37,785 nucleotides of DNA from 2-12-FULL-65-11 sp049679965 (lineage in GTDB: Bacteria; Acidobacteriota; Vicinamibacteria; Vicinamibacterales; CAVVIG01), in the NCBI GenBank assembly GCA_049679965.1, contig JBAUGX010000082.1:1-37785 (forward strand), written 5' to 3'. Under the pieces are notes generated by a model. That model was not told where the DNA came from. It searched no databases and worked only from the letters and a program-made list of their open reading frames with translations. The position numbers and the translations under genes are program-made. Position 1 is the stretch's first letter; each line of letters starts with the position of its first letter. Shown here one piece after another: positions 14,846 through 22,247 of the stretch.

Positions 14846-15774
14846 GACGGGGGACTACATCGAGGCGGCAGATCGAGTGCGAGTTCCCGCCATCCTTCAC
14901 TCACGTTTCCAGTCACGCGCTGCCGGGCCCGGTGCGCGGCCAAAACGGCCTCTCGGAACTCCACCAGCGAGTCCTCGACACTGCTCCTGCCGATGCGGCG
15001 GACAATGGGCTCGATGATCCACCCGAGCATCGGCGGGAACCTTCGGCTCAGGCCCACGTTTTCCAGCTCCACCAGGACGCCGGTGTCACGTTCGGACAGC
15101 CGCGAGAACGTGTTGGCCCGCCACAGATAGCCTCTCCCCTGGTCCGGGGGCAGTCGCTCCTCGTCGGCTCTGCCTGCATTCTTCACTTCCGTGATGCGCT
15201 CGGAGTCCGACACGCTGTAAACCAGGTCGCCGCCGTGCCGTTGGTATTGCACGCTGGACCAGACGTCGAGGACCGCGCTGACCAGACCGCTGCTTTTCTG
15301 AATTCTCATCCGCACGCGGAACGTGTCGCCGTTTCGTTCGAGCACGCCGGCTTCAACGATGGTTCGGTAAACGCGATGGTAGTTGGCGTAGTTCTGCGAG
15401 ACCGCAAGTGCTTCCTGCAGGGTGACCCGGGGAATAAACGCGACGCCTCTCCAGTGGTGGATCAATCCTCCGGGAACGTCGAGTATGCCGTCCTCGCGCC
15501 CCGCCTGCACCAGAACCTGTCCATCCCGCACGCTGCGGGTGAGGTCGGCGGGTGCGATATCGGCGAGGGGGCCTCCGGTTCTGACGCGCTCTTCGAACGC
15601 TCGTCGGACCGCATCGATGTATTCGCCATACGCACGCAGTGTCTCGCCGCGAAGCTCCGCGGCCCCGACCGGCGCGCTCGCTCCCAGCAGCAGCGTCAGA
15701 CAGCAGAGTCCGAGGCGTCTCCGCCAACAATGAGCCCAACACGTTCGCGGCTGAACGACTGAGATACACACCAT
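14842..15774 (-). CDS. Exported START/SRPBCC-like protein of unknown function
   Basis: 310 residues from the ATG at 15774 (AGGA 4 nt upstream). A Sec signal peptide is visible: basic RRR followed by LGLCCLTLLLGASAPVGAAEL. The mature part has no membrane span. The central segment GGLIHHWRGVAFIPRVTLQEAL, a Tyr-rich stretch YANYHRVYRTIVEAGVLERNG, and alternating strands through to a long C-terminal helix resemble SRPBCC/START-type ligand-binding proteins. This is an inference from pattern only. Such proteins would work in the periplasm, perhaps binding a lipid or hydrophobic ligand. It converges with the ECF sigma gene, overlapping by 4 nt, and is divergent from the polysaccharide deacetylase at 15850. 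Confidence 0.7.
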   Translation of the reverse strand: MVCISVVQPRTCWAHCWRRRLGLCCLTLLLGASAPVGAAELRGETLRAYGEYIDAVRRAFEERVRTGGPLADIAPADLTRSVRDGQVLVQAGREDGILDVPGGLIHHWRGVAFIPRVTLQEALAVSQNYANYHRVYRTIVEAGVLERNGDTFRVRMRIQKSSGLVSAVLDVWSSVQYQRHGGDLVYSVSDSERITEVKNAGRADEERLPPDQGRGYLWRANTFSRLSERDTGVLVELENVGLSRRFPPMLGWIIEPIVRRIGRSSVEDSLVEFREAVLAAHRARQRVTGNVSEGWRELALDLPPRCSPPS

Positions 15775-15849
15775 AGTCCTGTCCGCTCGGAAGTGCAGCT
15801 TACCACCACGCCTGGATGATAAGGTCACAGGTGACACTGGTGGACGAAG

Positions 15850-16608
15850 GTGAAGACGCCGCCTGACGATGTTCGCCGCATGATGTGGATCCTCCTGTTG
15901 ATCGGCATTGGCATCGTGGTGCTCGCGCACACAGCGCCCGTTCCCTTCGTCCTCGATGCGATGGCCGGCGATCGCGCGGTGTGGCACATCCCGCGAGCCG
16001 ATCCCGCGACCGTGTACCTGACCTATGACGACGGGCCGAACCCGACGACGACGCCTGATTTGTTGAATGTGCTGTCACGTGAAGGGGTGCATGCGACATT
16101 TTTCGTGATCGACCGCCATGTGACGGAAGAAACGGCGCCGCTCATCACGCGCATGTTCGCGGAAGGGCATGCGGTCGCGCTGCATTCGGCGACCAGAAGT
16201 TACATGCTGATGTCTCCATCGAAGCTGGCGCGTACATTGATGGCCGAGGCCGATCGCATTGAGGCGCTGGCCGGGTCCCCACCGTGCCGCGCGTTTAGGC
16301 CGCACGGCGGCTGGCGCAGCAGCACGATGTACGCCGGCCTGCGGCAGATCGATTACACGTTGGTCGGCTGGGGATGGATGTTGTGGGACGTGGATTGGTT
16401 TCGGCCACGCAGGGCAGATCGCATCGTCGAGCGAATCATGCCGCGGGTGGCAGCAGGCGACATCATCGTGATGCACGACGGCGACGACTCCGCACCGCGT
16501 CAAGACCAACGCCAGACGGTGGAGGCGACCGCACGGCTGATTCCCGAGCTGCGCGCGCGCGGGTTCGTTTTCGGGACGGTGTGTCGGAACCGATCGGTGT
16601 CCTTCTGA
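15850..16608 (+). CDS. Membrane-anchored polysaccharide deacetylase (NodB domain)
   Basis: 252 residues from GTG at 15850; ATG at 15880 is an alternative, and neither has a strong Shine-Dalgarno sequence. A single N-terminal membrane segment (MMWILLLIGIGIVVLAH) precedes a NodB-homology domain. Motif 1 is TYDDGPNP with the catalytic and metal Asp. Motif 2 is HSATRS, matching the H[S/T]xxx[S/H] form. Motif 3 is FRPHGGW. Near the end DIIVMHDGDD supplies the final His. Such enzymes remove N-acetyl groups from peptidoglycan, chitin-like or exopolysaccharide chains outside the cytoplasmic membrane, using a divalent metal. All metal ligands are present, so it should be active. The substrate is not determined. 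It is monocistronic; decayed DNA follows. Confidence 0.9.
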   Translation: MKTPPDDVRRMMWILLLIGIGIVVLAHTAPVPFVLDAMAGDRAVWHIPRADPATVYLTYDDGPNPTTTPDLLNVLSREGVHATFFVIDRHVTEETAPLITRMFAEGHAVALHSATRSYMLMSPSKLARTLMAEADRIEALAGSPPCRAFRPHGGWRSSTMYAGLRQIDYTLVGWGWMLWDVDWFRPRRADRIVERIMPRVAAGDIIVMHDGDDSAPRQDQRQTVEATARLIPELRARGFVFGTVCRNRSVSF

Positions 16609-16657
16609 CTTCAATGCCCGGTCCCCCGCCCGAGGACATGGCAGCCTCCCTTACACC

Positions 16658-16966
16658 TTAGAAACGCAGGCCCGCGAGGAGCGTGAATGTTCACGTTCGG
16701 GTGGCGTCCGCACTGGCCGGATCGAGGACGAACGGCCCCACGCACGGAGGCCCTTAGGAGATGGGGAACGACAGATAGTCGGCTGACACGTCATGAAACC
16801 CTGACGTTCCGGCAATCGGAAGCCTGGCGCTCTTGCGGTTCCACATGGCCCGGGCATCGACGGAGAAGATGTTCGAAAGGGGCACGTCCAGGGCGGGGTG
16901 GGCGCCTTCTCCTGCGCGGCCACTCCGTGGAGAGCGCCGGCATGTGCCTGCTCCTTCTGCAGCCAT
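16658..16966 (-). pseudogene. Possible outer-membrane protein remnant
   Basis: On the minus strand a frame at 16754-16966 contains NIFSVDARAMWNRKSARL and GTSGFHDVSADYLSFPIS before a stop. About 70 nt further, in another frame, a short peptide FTLLAGLRF ends at a stop (16658-16687). A terminal strand ending in aromatic Phe is the hallmark of outer-membrane beta-barrels. The pieces lie in different frames with stops between them, so this is at best a decayed 3' end of a barrel gene. The rest of 16609-17092 shows nothing convincing. Confidence 0.25.
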
Positions 16967-17092
16967 CTCAGCTGCGGTATCGAGGCGGGTCTTCCCTGGG
17001 GGAGGGAATCTGGAGAGAGTGCTCTCGTTTGCCCGTCACCAGGTGCCGCCGCCTTCCGCTGGTGAACGCGCCAACTGGAGGAGGAACCCGCA

Positions 17093-17183
17093 ATCGCCAA
17101 GAAGTCCTCTGAATCCCTGAGCCCGGGACGGGCGTCCGAGCTCTTTCCCGTTGTGTACGAGGAGCTGCGGAGAGTCGCGCGCG
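17093..17183 (+). pseudogene. 5' remnant of an ECF sigma factor gene
   Basis: A strong Shine-Dalgarno sequence GGAGGAGG (17077-17084) stands 8 nt before the triplet ATC at 17093, where a start codon would be expected. From there one frame reads AKKSSESLSP, then ASELFPVVYEELRRVARV, which matches region 2 of ECF sigma factors common in Acidobacteria (ELLPLVYDELRR type). The match stops after about 30 codons, where the DNA switches to a different gene remnant in another frame. It is a truncated gene with a damaged start. Confidence 0.6.
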
Positions 17184-17604
17184 TACATCGGCGTCTTCTC
17201 GGTTGCCTGGCGAGGGATGATGATGGTGCCCGGCGTGTTCTTCTACCTTGTGGCCGGTGGTATCGGGCTGGTGCTCTTCGTACCGTTCCTGGTGGACAAG
17301 CTCATCGCCTCCAAATTGACTGGCTTCGCCTCAACACTGCTGTTCCCGTCGGTCTACACAGCGGTCGAGTACATCGGCTTTCAGTTCACGCCCTTCGGCA
17401 CGTGGGGTTCGCTGGCCTATACGCAGTTCGGCAACCTTCCGTGAATGCAGCTGGCCAGTGTCACGGGAATCTACGGACTTCGAGTGGCACGCCATCCGCC
17501 GCGGCACGATGATCTATGCCGGCGTCATGGCGGCCGTGTTTATCTTCGGCGGCGCGTACTTGGCGTTTGCCTCTCCGACGTCACACGAAGTGACCGAGCG
17601 CTAG
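17184..17604 (+). pseudogene. Lnt-like (apolipoprotein N-acyltransferase family) membrane-protein remnant
   Basis: One frame from 17184 reads YIGVFSVAWRGMMMVPG, hydrophobic helices, then FTPFGTWGSLAYTQFGNLP and an in-frame TGA at 17442-17444. Directly after the stop the same frame continues MQLASVTGIYGL. In Lnt-type proteins that motif runs on without a break (GNLPLMQLASVTGIWG), so TGA replaced a Leu codon. After about 17475 the match jumps to another frame with EWHAIRRGTMIYAGVMAAVF and a helix, ending at a TAG at 17602-17604. The gene thus has a missing N-terminus, a nonsense codon, an internal frameshift or deletion and no nitrilase catalytic domain. It is clearly non-functional. 17605-17735 shows nothing recognisable. 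Confidence 0.7.
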
Positions 17605-17735
17605 CCTCCCTGGGAAATATTCCGCGAGCACGGGGGAAAAACCGGGCGCGCCATTGCCAGCCAACGGAGCCGGCCGGCGCTCCTCGGTCGGAGCGGCCAC
17701 GGCACCGCGTTTGCTGAGTTGCGCGGAGGCGCTTC

Positions 17736-18680
17736 ATGTCCTTCTATCGCCGCTGGATCGTGGCGTGCGCTGCCGGCGAGCTCATCGGCATCGGTGCCGC
17801 GGCTGGGGCGGCCCTCGTGGTCAACGCGCTCCTCGGGGAACCACAGTCACTCGGCAGTCGCCTGGCGGTGCTGCTGGTCTTTGCTACGGTCGGGGTCGTG
17901 GAGGGGGGCGCCTTGGCCGCCTTCCAGTGGCGTGTGCTGCGCGCCCGGCTTCCCCGCCTGCGTGCCGCGGAATGGGTCGGCGTGACCGTCGCGCTCGCCG
18001 TCGCTGGCTGGCTCGTGGGGATGACGCCCTCGCTGTTCATCAACGTGAATCAAGGGGCGGCGCCCCAGGACGAGCCGGGTCTCGCATTCGTCTTGCTGAT
18101 CGCCGCGCTGGCGGGCGCCGGTGCCGGCCTCTGCTTCGGCGCCGCGCAATGGTTCATTCTCCGCCGACACGCCGAGCGGGCAAGTCGGTGGATGTGGATC
18201 CACGTCCCAGCATGGGCGCTCGCCATGAGCGCCATCTTCCTCGGCGCATCGTTGCCAGACGCCGGGTCGTCAGCCTGGTTCATCGCGCTCTCCGGCGTCG
18301 CGGGCGGCGTGCTGGGTGGAGTGCTGCTCGGCGCAATCACCGGCCTCGTGGCACGGGAGCTTCAGCCGTGGGTAGACGAACAGCACTGGTCCCTGCGCGG
18401 AAAAGTGTGCGTGGTGACGGGCGCGAACTCCGGCGTTGGACAAGAGGTCGCGCTTGGTCTTGCGCGCCTCGGCGGCTCGGTTCTTCTCCTCTGTCGCCGG
18501 CCGGCGGAAGCCGAACGGGTGCGGCAGTTCATCCTCGCGCAGCAGCCGGGAGCTGACGTGTCGCTGGTCGTCTGCGATGTCGGCGACTTTGAATCCATCC
18601 GGCGCGCCGCCGCCCAATTGCTCGGCCAGTGGCCGACCCCGCCCTCACCCAAGCCTTCTGGACCGCGTGCGAGGACATGA
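17736..18680 (+). CDS. Multi-pass membrane protein fused to a truncated SDR domain
   Basis: 314 residues; the ATG has a strong GGAGG 7 nt upstream. Residues 1-210 contain about six hydrophobic segments rich in Gly/Ala (for example CAAGELIGIGAAAGAALVV and GVAGGVLGGVLLGAITGLVA). From about residue 225 the frame continues as a short-chain dehydrogenase N-terminus: GKVCVVTGANSGVGQEVALG (TGxxxGxG NAD(P)-binding motif), LLLCRRPAEAERVR and VVCDVGDFESIRRAA. It then breaks into a Pro-rich end (WPTPPSPKPSGPRART). The catalytic Ser-Tyr-xxx-Lys half of the SDR is missing, so any dehydrogenase activity is lost. It lies within a run of decayed genes and may itself be a truncated gene. The function of the membrane part is unknown. 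Confidence 0.6.
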   Translation: MSFYRRWIVACAAGELIGIGAAAGAALVVNALLGEPQSLGSRLAVLLVFATVGVVEGGALAAFQWRVLRARLPRLRAAEWVGVTVALAVAGWLVGMTPSLFINVNQGAAPQDEPGLAFVLLIAALAGAGAGLCFGAAQWFILRRHAERASRWMWIHVPAWALAMSAIFLGASLPDAGSSAWFIALSGVAGGVLGGVLLGAITGLVARELQPWVDEQHWSLRGKVCVVTGANSGVGQEVALGLARLGGSVLLLCRRPAEAERVRQFILAQQPGADVSLVVCDVGDFESIRRAAAQLLGQWPTPPSPKPSGPRART

Positions 18681-18705
18681 CCGGCGAGAGAGAGGAGAAA
18701 GTCCC

Positions 18706-19384
18706 ATGGCTACAGAGCAGACGTTCTTCAGCCGCCCTGACAGCTTCATGACCGTGCGCCATCTGACGATCCACGGCACCAACTTCGAGATCGGTCAGCA
18801 GGTGGGCCAACTCGCCCGGGAACGCTACGGCAAAACCCCCGAGCACTCTCGAGGAGACCCCCTCTTCGTCAGAGCCCGGCGCACGTTCATCCAGCGCAGC
18901 TACCCCATCCAGTGGGAGCGCATTCGCGGCGTGGCGGCCGCCTTCGGGATTGACCCGAACGACGACCGCTACGACATCGCCGGTCTCACCTATCACATGG
19001 ACGTGCCGATGCCGCCCTCAGGCTGCTCGGCCGTCTATTACCCGCCGTCCGCCGAACCACTACATCGTCGCCGACCGCGCGGGCCACTCGTTCGTTTACG
19101 AAAACTCGACCGGTCGCAACGCGCAGCACGTGCTCGACGGCAACGGTCAGCCCCAGGTGATCACCAACCACCAACACTACAAACAAGGCACCGCGGGGCA
19201 AAGGTCGATGGCGCTCACCCCGGACAACAACTCGCAGTGGCGCTACCAGACGCTGCAGGACCGCCTCGCGGCGCACCAGGGCCCTTTCACCGCGGCGCAC
19301 CGAACGGCGCAGCGAGTATCTGAAGTTCGGGCTCGAGCCGGCACGAGCAGCGCTCGTGGCCTGATTCGCACCGAGGCAGGTCGC
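18706..19384 (+). pseudogene. C45-type (acyl-CoA:6-APA acyltransferase-like) hydrolase with internal deletion
   Basis: An intact start (ATG at 18706 after AGAGAGGAGAAAG) leads to IHGTNFEIGQQVGQLARERYG and, near residue 105, PPSGCSAVYYPP, whose Cys is the expected autocatalytic N-terminal nucleophile of C45/Ntn hydrolases. Right after YYPP (about 19050) the match continues in another frame with HYIVADRAGHSFVYENSTGR and QVITNHQHYKQ, the later part of the same family. The intervening region, roughly a hundred residues in intact members as I recall them, is gone. The original frame runs on as Arg/Pro-rich nonsense to 19323. The enzyme cannot fold normally. The second-frame part runs without a stop into the next gene, so a fusion protein cannot be fully excluded. 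Confidence 0.65.
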
Positions 19385-20494
19385 ATGACAGCGCCGCGGG
19401 CACAACCAGATCCCGTCCGGTCGTCCTTGGCCGACCTGGTCCAGGCATCCAAGACGCCCGGGATGCGGTACGTCGTGGTGAGTGCCACCGATGTCCTGTT
19501 CGAATATGCAGGAGGTTGGGCGGACATCCGCCGCCAGGTGCCCGTCGACACCGCCACGACGCTGATGGCCTACTCGATGAGCAAGACGATCACGGCGGTC
19601 GCCGTGCTGCAGCTCGTCGAGGCCGGAACAATCAGGCTTGATGATCCGGTGGAGCGTTATGTGGATTCGCTGCCCTACGGATCCAAGGTGACCATCCGAC
19701 AGCTGATCTCACACACCTCCGGGATCCCCAACCCGATTCCCCTGCGGTGGGTGCATCCCGCGGCGCAACACGAGAGCTTCGACGAAAAGGCCGCGCTCGC
19801 AGGCGTCCTGCGCAATCATCCCCGCCTGTCGTTTCCCCCAGGCACCAAATACGCCTACTCGAACATCGGCTACTGGCTGCTTGGGTCGATCGTCGAACGT
19901 GCTAGTGGAGAACCCTTCCAGTCGTACGTGCGCGAGCATATTCTGCGACCGCTGGCCATCGCACCGCGAGATCTCGGATATGTCGTGGCGGATCCTGCTC
20001 ATCACGCCACCGGGTATCTCGAAAAATACTCGTTCATCAATCTCGTGAAGGGATTCTTCATCGACAGGAACTTGATCGGTGACTATGCCGGCCGGTGGCT
20101 GGAAATCCAGGGGCACTATCTCAATGGGGCCGCATTCGGCGGACTTGTCGGGACCTCGAGAGGTTTCGGCGCGTTCCTTCAAGACCAGCTTCGCCAGCCG
20201 TCGGTGCTCTTGGGCGACACGACGCGAAGTCTTCTGTACACGCCGCAACAGACCAGCCGGGGAACCGCTGTCGCGATGACGCTTGGGTGGCACGTCGGCA
20301 ACACGGCCGGCACGACGTTCTTCTACAAGGAGGGCGGGGGCGGAGGGTTCCACTGCATGATGCGCGTGTACCCGGCCCACGGCATCGGCACGGTCGTCAT
20401 GACCAACGCGACCGGGTTCAACGTCCGCCGGGTCCTCGACGCCATCGACGCACCGTTTGTCCGATCCACCACTCGCATCGGTGGACGAGTCTAA
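19385..20494 (+). CDS. Serine beta-lactamase-like hydrolase (class C/esterase family)
   Basis: 369 residues from the ATG at 19385, chosen because AGGCAGG lies just upstream and the fold begins here; the frame is open further left through the C45 remnant. The active-site motifs of penicillin-binding/class C-like hydrolases are visible: SxxK as SMSK (Ser64, Lys67), ISHTSGIPNP, YxN as YSNIGYWLLG, and a Gly-rich GGGGGFHCMM where KTG lies in beta-lactamases. No signal peptide is seen, so it is probably cytoplasmic or uses an unrecognised export route. Family members act as esterases, D-aminopeptidases or transpeptidase-like enzymes; the substrate is unknown. The stop overlaps the next ATG by one base (TAATG). 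Confidence 0.85.
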   Translation: MTAPRAQPDPVRSSLADLVQASKTPGMRYVVVSATDVLFEYAGGWADIRRQVPVDTATTLMAYSMSKTITAVAVLQLVEAGTIRLDDPVERYVDSLPYGSKVTIRQLISHTSGIPNPIPLRWVHPAAQHESFDEKAALAGVLRNHPRLSFPPGTKYAYSNIGYWLLGSIVERASGEPFQSYVREHILRPLAIAPRDLGYVVADPAHHATGYLEKYSFINLVKGFFIDRNLIGDYAGRWLEIQGHYLNGAAFGGLVGTSRGFGAFLQDQLRQPSVLLGDTTRSLLYTPQQTSRGTAVAMTLGWHVGNTAGTTFFYKEGGGGGFHCMMRVYPAHGIGTVVMTNATGFNVRRVLDAIDAPFVRSTTRIGGRV

Positions 20495-21156
20495 TGAAAC
20501 CCGGCCACCCGATTGCATCAACCAGAGTCGTCACAATGCGAACTGCACTCATCGTGTTTATCGTGGTTGTCGTCATCGCTGGGGGTGCGACAGTCCTGTG
20601 GTTGCGCAGCGGCCCGGACGCGTCCCAGTTCGCTCACCTGCGTGAGCCGCGCCTGACACGGCTGACCGATCAGCGGGTGCTTGCCGTCGAAGCCGCGGGC
20701 GATCCGAACGTCGTTGGCGCGAGCGCCTTCAAACTGTTGTTCAGTACTTACTTCAGCCTCGAGGGCGTTTCGAGAATGGGGCGGCCTCCGGCGCCCCGCG
20801 CGCGTTGGCCACGCCCTCAGGACACGCCTAAAGACAAGTGGCTCGGGCAGTACGCGCTGCCCCTGCCGGACTCCGTCGGGATGCCTTCGACCGTGTCAAC
20901 CGGAGCCCTGCGGGCCTCAAGCACGACGTGGGCCTACGGGGATGTAGCGGAAATCCTGCACGTGGGTCCCTACAACGCCGAACAGCCTGACATCGAGCGC
21001 CTGCTCAATTTCATCAGCTCGCAGGGCTACCGCGTCGTCGGTGAGCACGAAGAGGAATACGTCAAGGGACCCGGGATGATCTTTGCCGGCGATCCGGCCC
21101 TGTACCTCACGATCATTCGGCTGCGAGTGGAAAAGGCGTCCGGCACGCCCGGATAG
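20494..21156 (+). CDS. Membrane-anchored GyrI-like effector-binding domain protein
   Basis: 220 residues from the ATG at 20494, which overlaps the upstream stop; an internal ATG at 20536 (MRTALIVFIVVVVIAGG) is an alternative. One N-terminal membrane segment is followed by a domain like the GyrI/SOUL small-molecule-binding fold: REPRLTRLTDQRVLAVEAAG, later VAEILHVGPYNAEQPDIERL, GYRVVGEHEEEYVKGP and a final strand LYLTIIRLRVE. No DNA-binding domain is present, so it is not a MerR/AraC-type regulator; it may bind a hydrophobic ligand at the outer face of the membrane. It is probably co-transcribed with the serine hydrolase. The function is inferred from the fold only. Confidence 0.7.
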   Translation: MKPGHPIASTRVVTMRTALIVFIVVVVIAGGATVLWLRSGPDASQFAHLREPRLTRLTDQRVLAVEAAGDPNVVGASAFKLLFSTYFSLEGVSRMGRPPAPRARWPRPQDTPKDKWLGQYALPLPDSVGMPSTVSTGALRASSTTWAYGDVAEILHVGPYNAEQPDIERLLNFISSQGYRVVGEHEEEYVKGPGMIFAGDPALYLTIIRLRVEKASGTPG

Positions 21157-21174
21157 CCGCGGTTGAGATCGGGC

Positions 21175-21867
21175 CTAGGTTTCGAGACGGAAGGCGGCTT
21201 CGTAGATCACCGGGCCGCCGGCAGCCAGCGCCCCCGGTCGCGGGCGGTTGTATTCAGTGAGAGGGACGGACGGCTCACGCACGAATCCGGCGACCGCCAG
21301 TTCTGAGACGAGTTGCTCCTCGGTGAGAAAACACTGCGGCTGGCCCGAGAACTGCGTGAACACGAACGGCTCTCCTGCGACCGGCACGGCGGCGTCCGGG
21401 ATCGTGTGACGCGAGAACGTGAACACGAACAATGCGGCGCCGGTCCTCGCCGCCCGCGCCGCCTCTTGCACCGAGCGTCGAAACTCGGCAGCCGACCGCG
21501 CGAGGTTCCAGATGCCGTGCGCGATCACAAGATCGCAGCTGCCGTCGCGCACCGGAAGCGCGTCCATGGGGCCCAGGATGAGGCGGAGGCGGCTGCCGAG
21601 TTGATCGTTCCGCACGCGCTCTGCGGCCGCGCACAGCATCGGCCACGAGAGGTCGATGCCGGTGACATGCCACCCGAGCCGCGCGAGCGGCACCGCGTTG
21701 CGTCCCGCGCCGCAGCCGATGTCAAGCGCGCGCGTGTGCCCGCCTCGGCGCAGTTCGTGTTCCGCGAACGTCATCAGGACGCCGTTCGGTGGCGATTGTG
21801 CGAAGCCGGCGACCGTTCCCGGGGTGCTCCATGCCGAGCCAGCGAGCGGGTCGGTCGGCCGTGACAT
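21175..21867 (-). CDS. SAM-dependent methyltransferase
   Basis: 230 residues from the ATG at 21867 (MSRPTDPLAGSAW); a GTG at 21876 adds three residues. It is a class I Rossmann methyltransferase with motif I ALDIGCGAGRNAVPLA, an acidic motif II WHVTGIDLS and motif III DALPVRDGSCDLVIAHGIWN. The layout is that of the ubiE/SmtA-like small-molecule methyltransferases. The acceptor cannot be predicted. The start lies about 10 nt from that of the divergent cupin gene, and neither has a Shine-Dalgarno sequence, so the two promoters must overlap the coding starts. It converges on the GyrI-like gene with an 18-nt gap. Confidence 0.85.
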   Translation of the reverse strand: MSRPTDPLAGSAWSTPGTVAGFAQSPPNGVLMTFAEHELRRGGHTRALDIGCGAGRNAVPLARLGWHVTGIDLSWPMLCAAAERVRNDQLGSRLRLILGPMDALPVRDGSCDLVIAHGIWNLARSAAEFRRSVQEAARAARTGAALFVFTFSRHTIPDAAVPVAGEPFVFTQFSGQPQCFLTEEQLVSELAVAGFVREPSVPLTEYNRPRPGALAAGGPVIYEAAFRLET

Positions 21868-21877
21868 GATGCCCACT

Positions 21878-22216
21878 ATGACTCAGACCATTCCGCCAGC
21901 CGAAGTGCTTTCATTGCAGTCGCTCATTACGCCCACCGAACTGGGAATTGCGAGCCGCATCCTGGCGAAAACCTCCGGCGGCAACCTCACGCTCTTCGCG
22001 TTCGACAAGGGGCAGGGGCTGACCGAACACACGTCACCGTTTGACGCCCTCGTGCTGGTCCTCCACGGATCACTCACGCTGACGATCGGCGGCACCGTGG
22101 TGCGTGCCATGCCCGGAACTATCGTGCGCATGCCGGCCGACATGCCGCACGCCCTCGATGCGCCCGAAGCGTGCCGCATGCTGCTCATCATGCTGCGCGA
22201 CGCCAAGGAGTCGTGA
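21878..22216 (+). CDS. Small cupin-domain protein
   Basis: 112 residues from the ATG at 21878; in-frame ATGs at 21866 and 21869 are possible but would overlap the divergent gene. It is a single cupin barrel with motif-1-like GQGLTEHTSPFDALVLVLHG and motif-2-like MPGTIVRMPADMPHALDAP. The first metal motif has one His and lacks the usual HxH; the second has its His in PHAL. It could still bind a metal weakly or act as a sensor. Small cupins of this kind often accompany stress or metabolic regulation; a specific role is not shown. It converges with the multicopper oxidase (31-nt gap). Confidence 0.8.
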   Translation: MTQTIPPAEVLSLQSLITPTELGIASRILAKTSGGNLTLFAFDKGQGLTEHTSPFDALVLVLHGSLTLTIGGTVVRAMPGTIVRMPADMPHALDAPEACRMLLIMLRDAKES

Positions 22217-22247
22217 CAAGAGGGAGGCCATCGCCCTGGCCCAATTG

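Noticed and set aside
16658..19384. Insertion sequence as cause of the gene fragments
   Set aside because: No transposase coding sequence, terminal repeats or target duplication could be found in the region.
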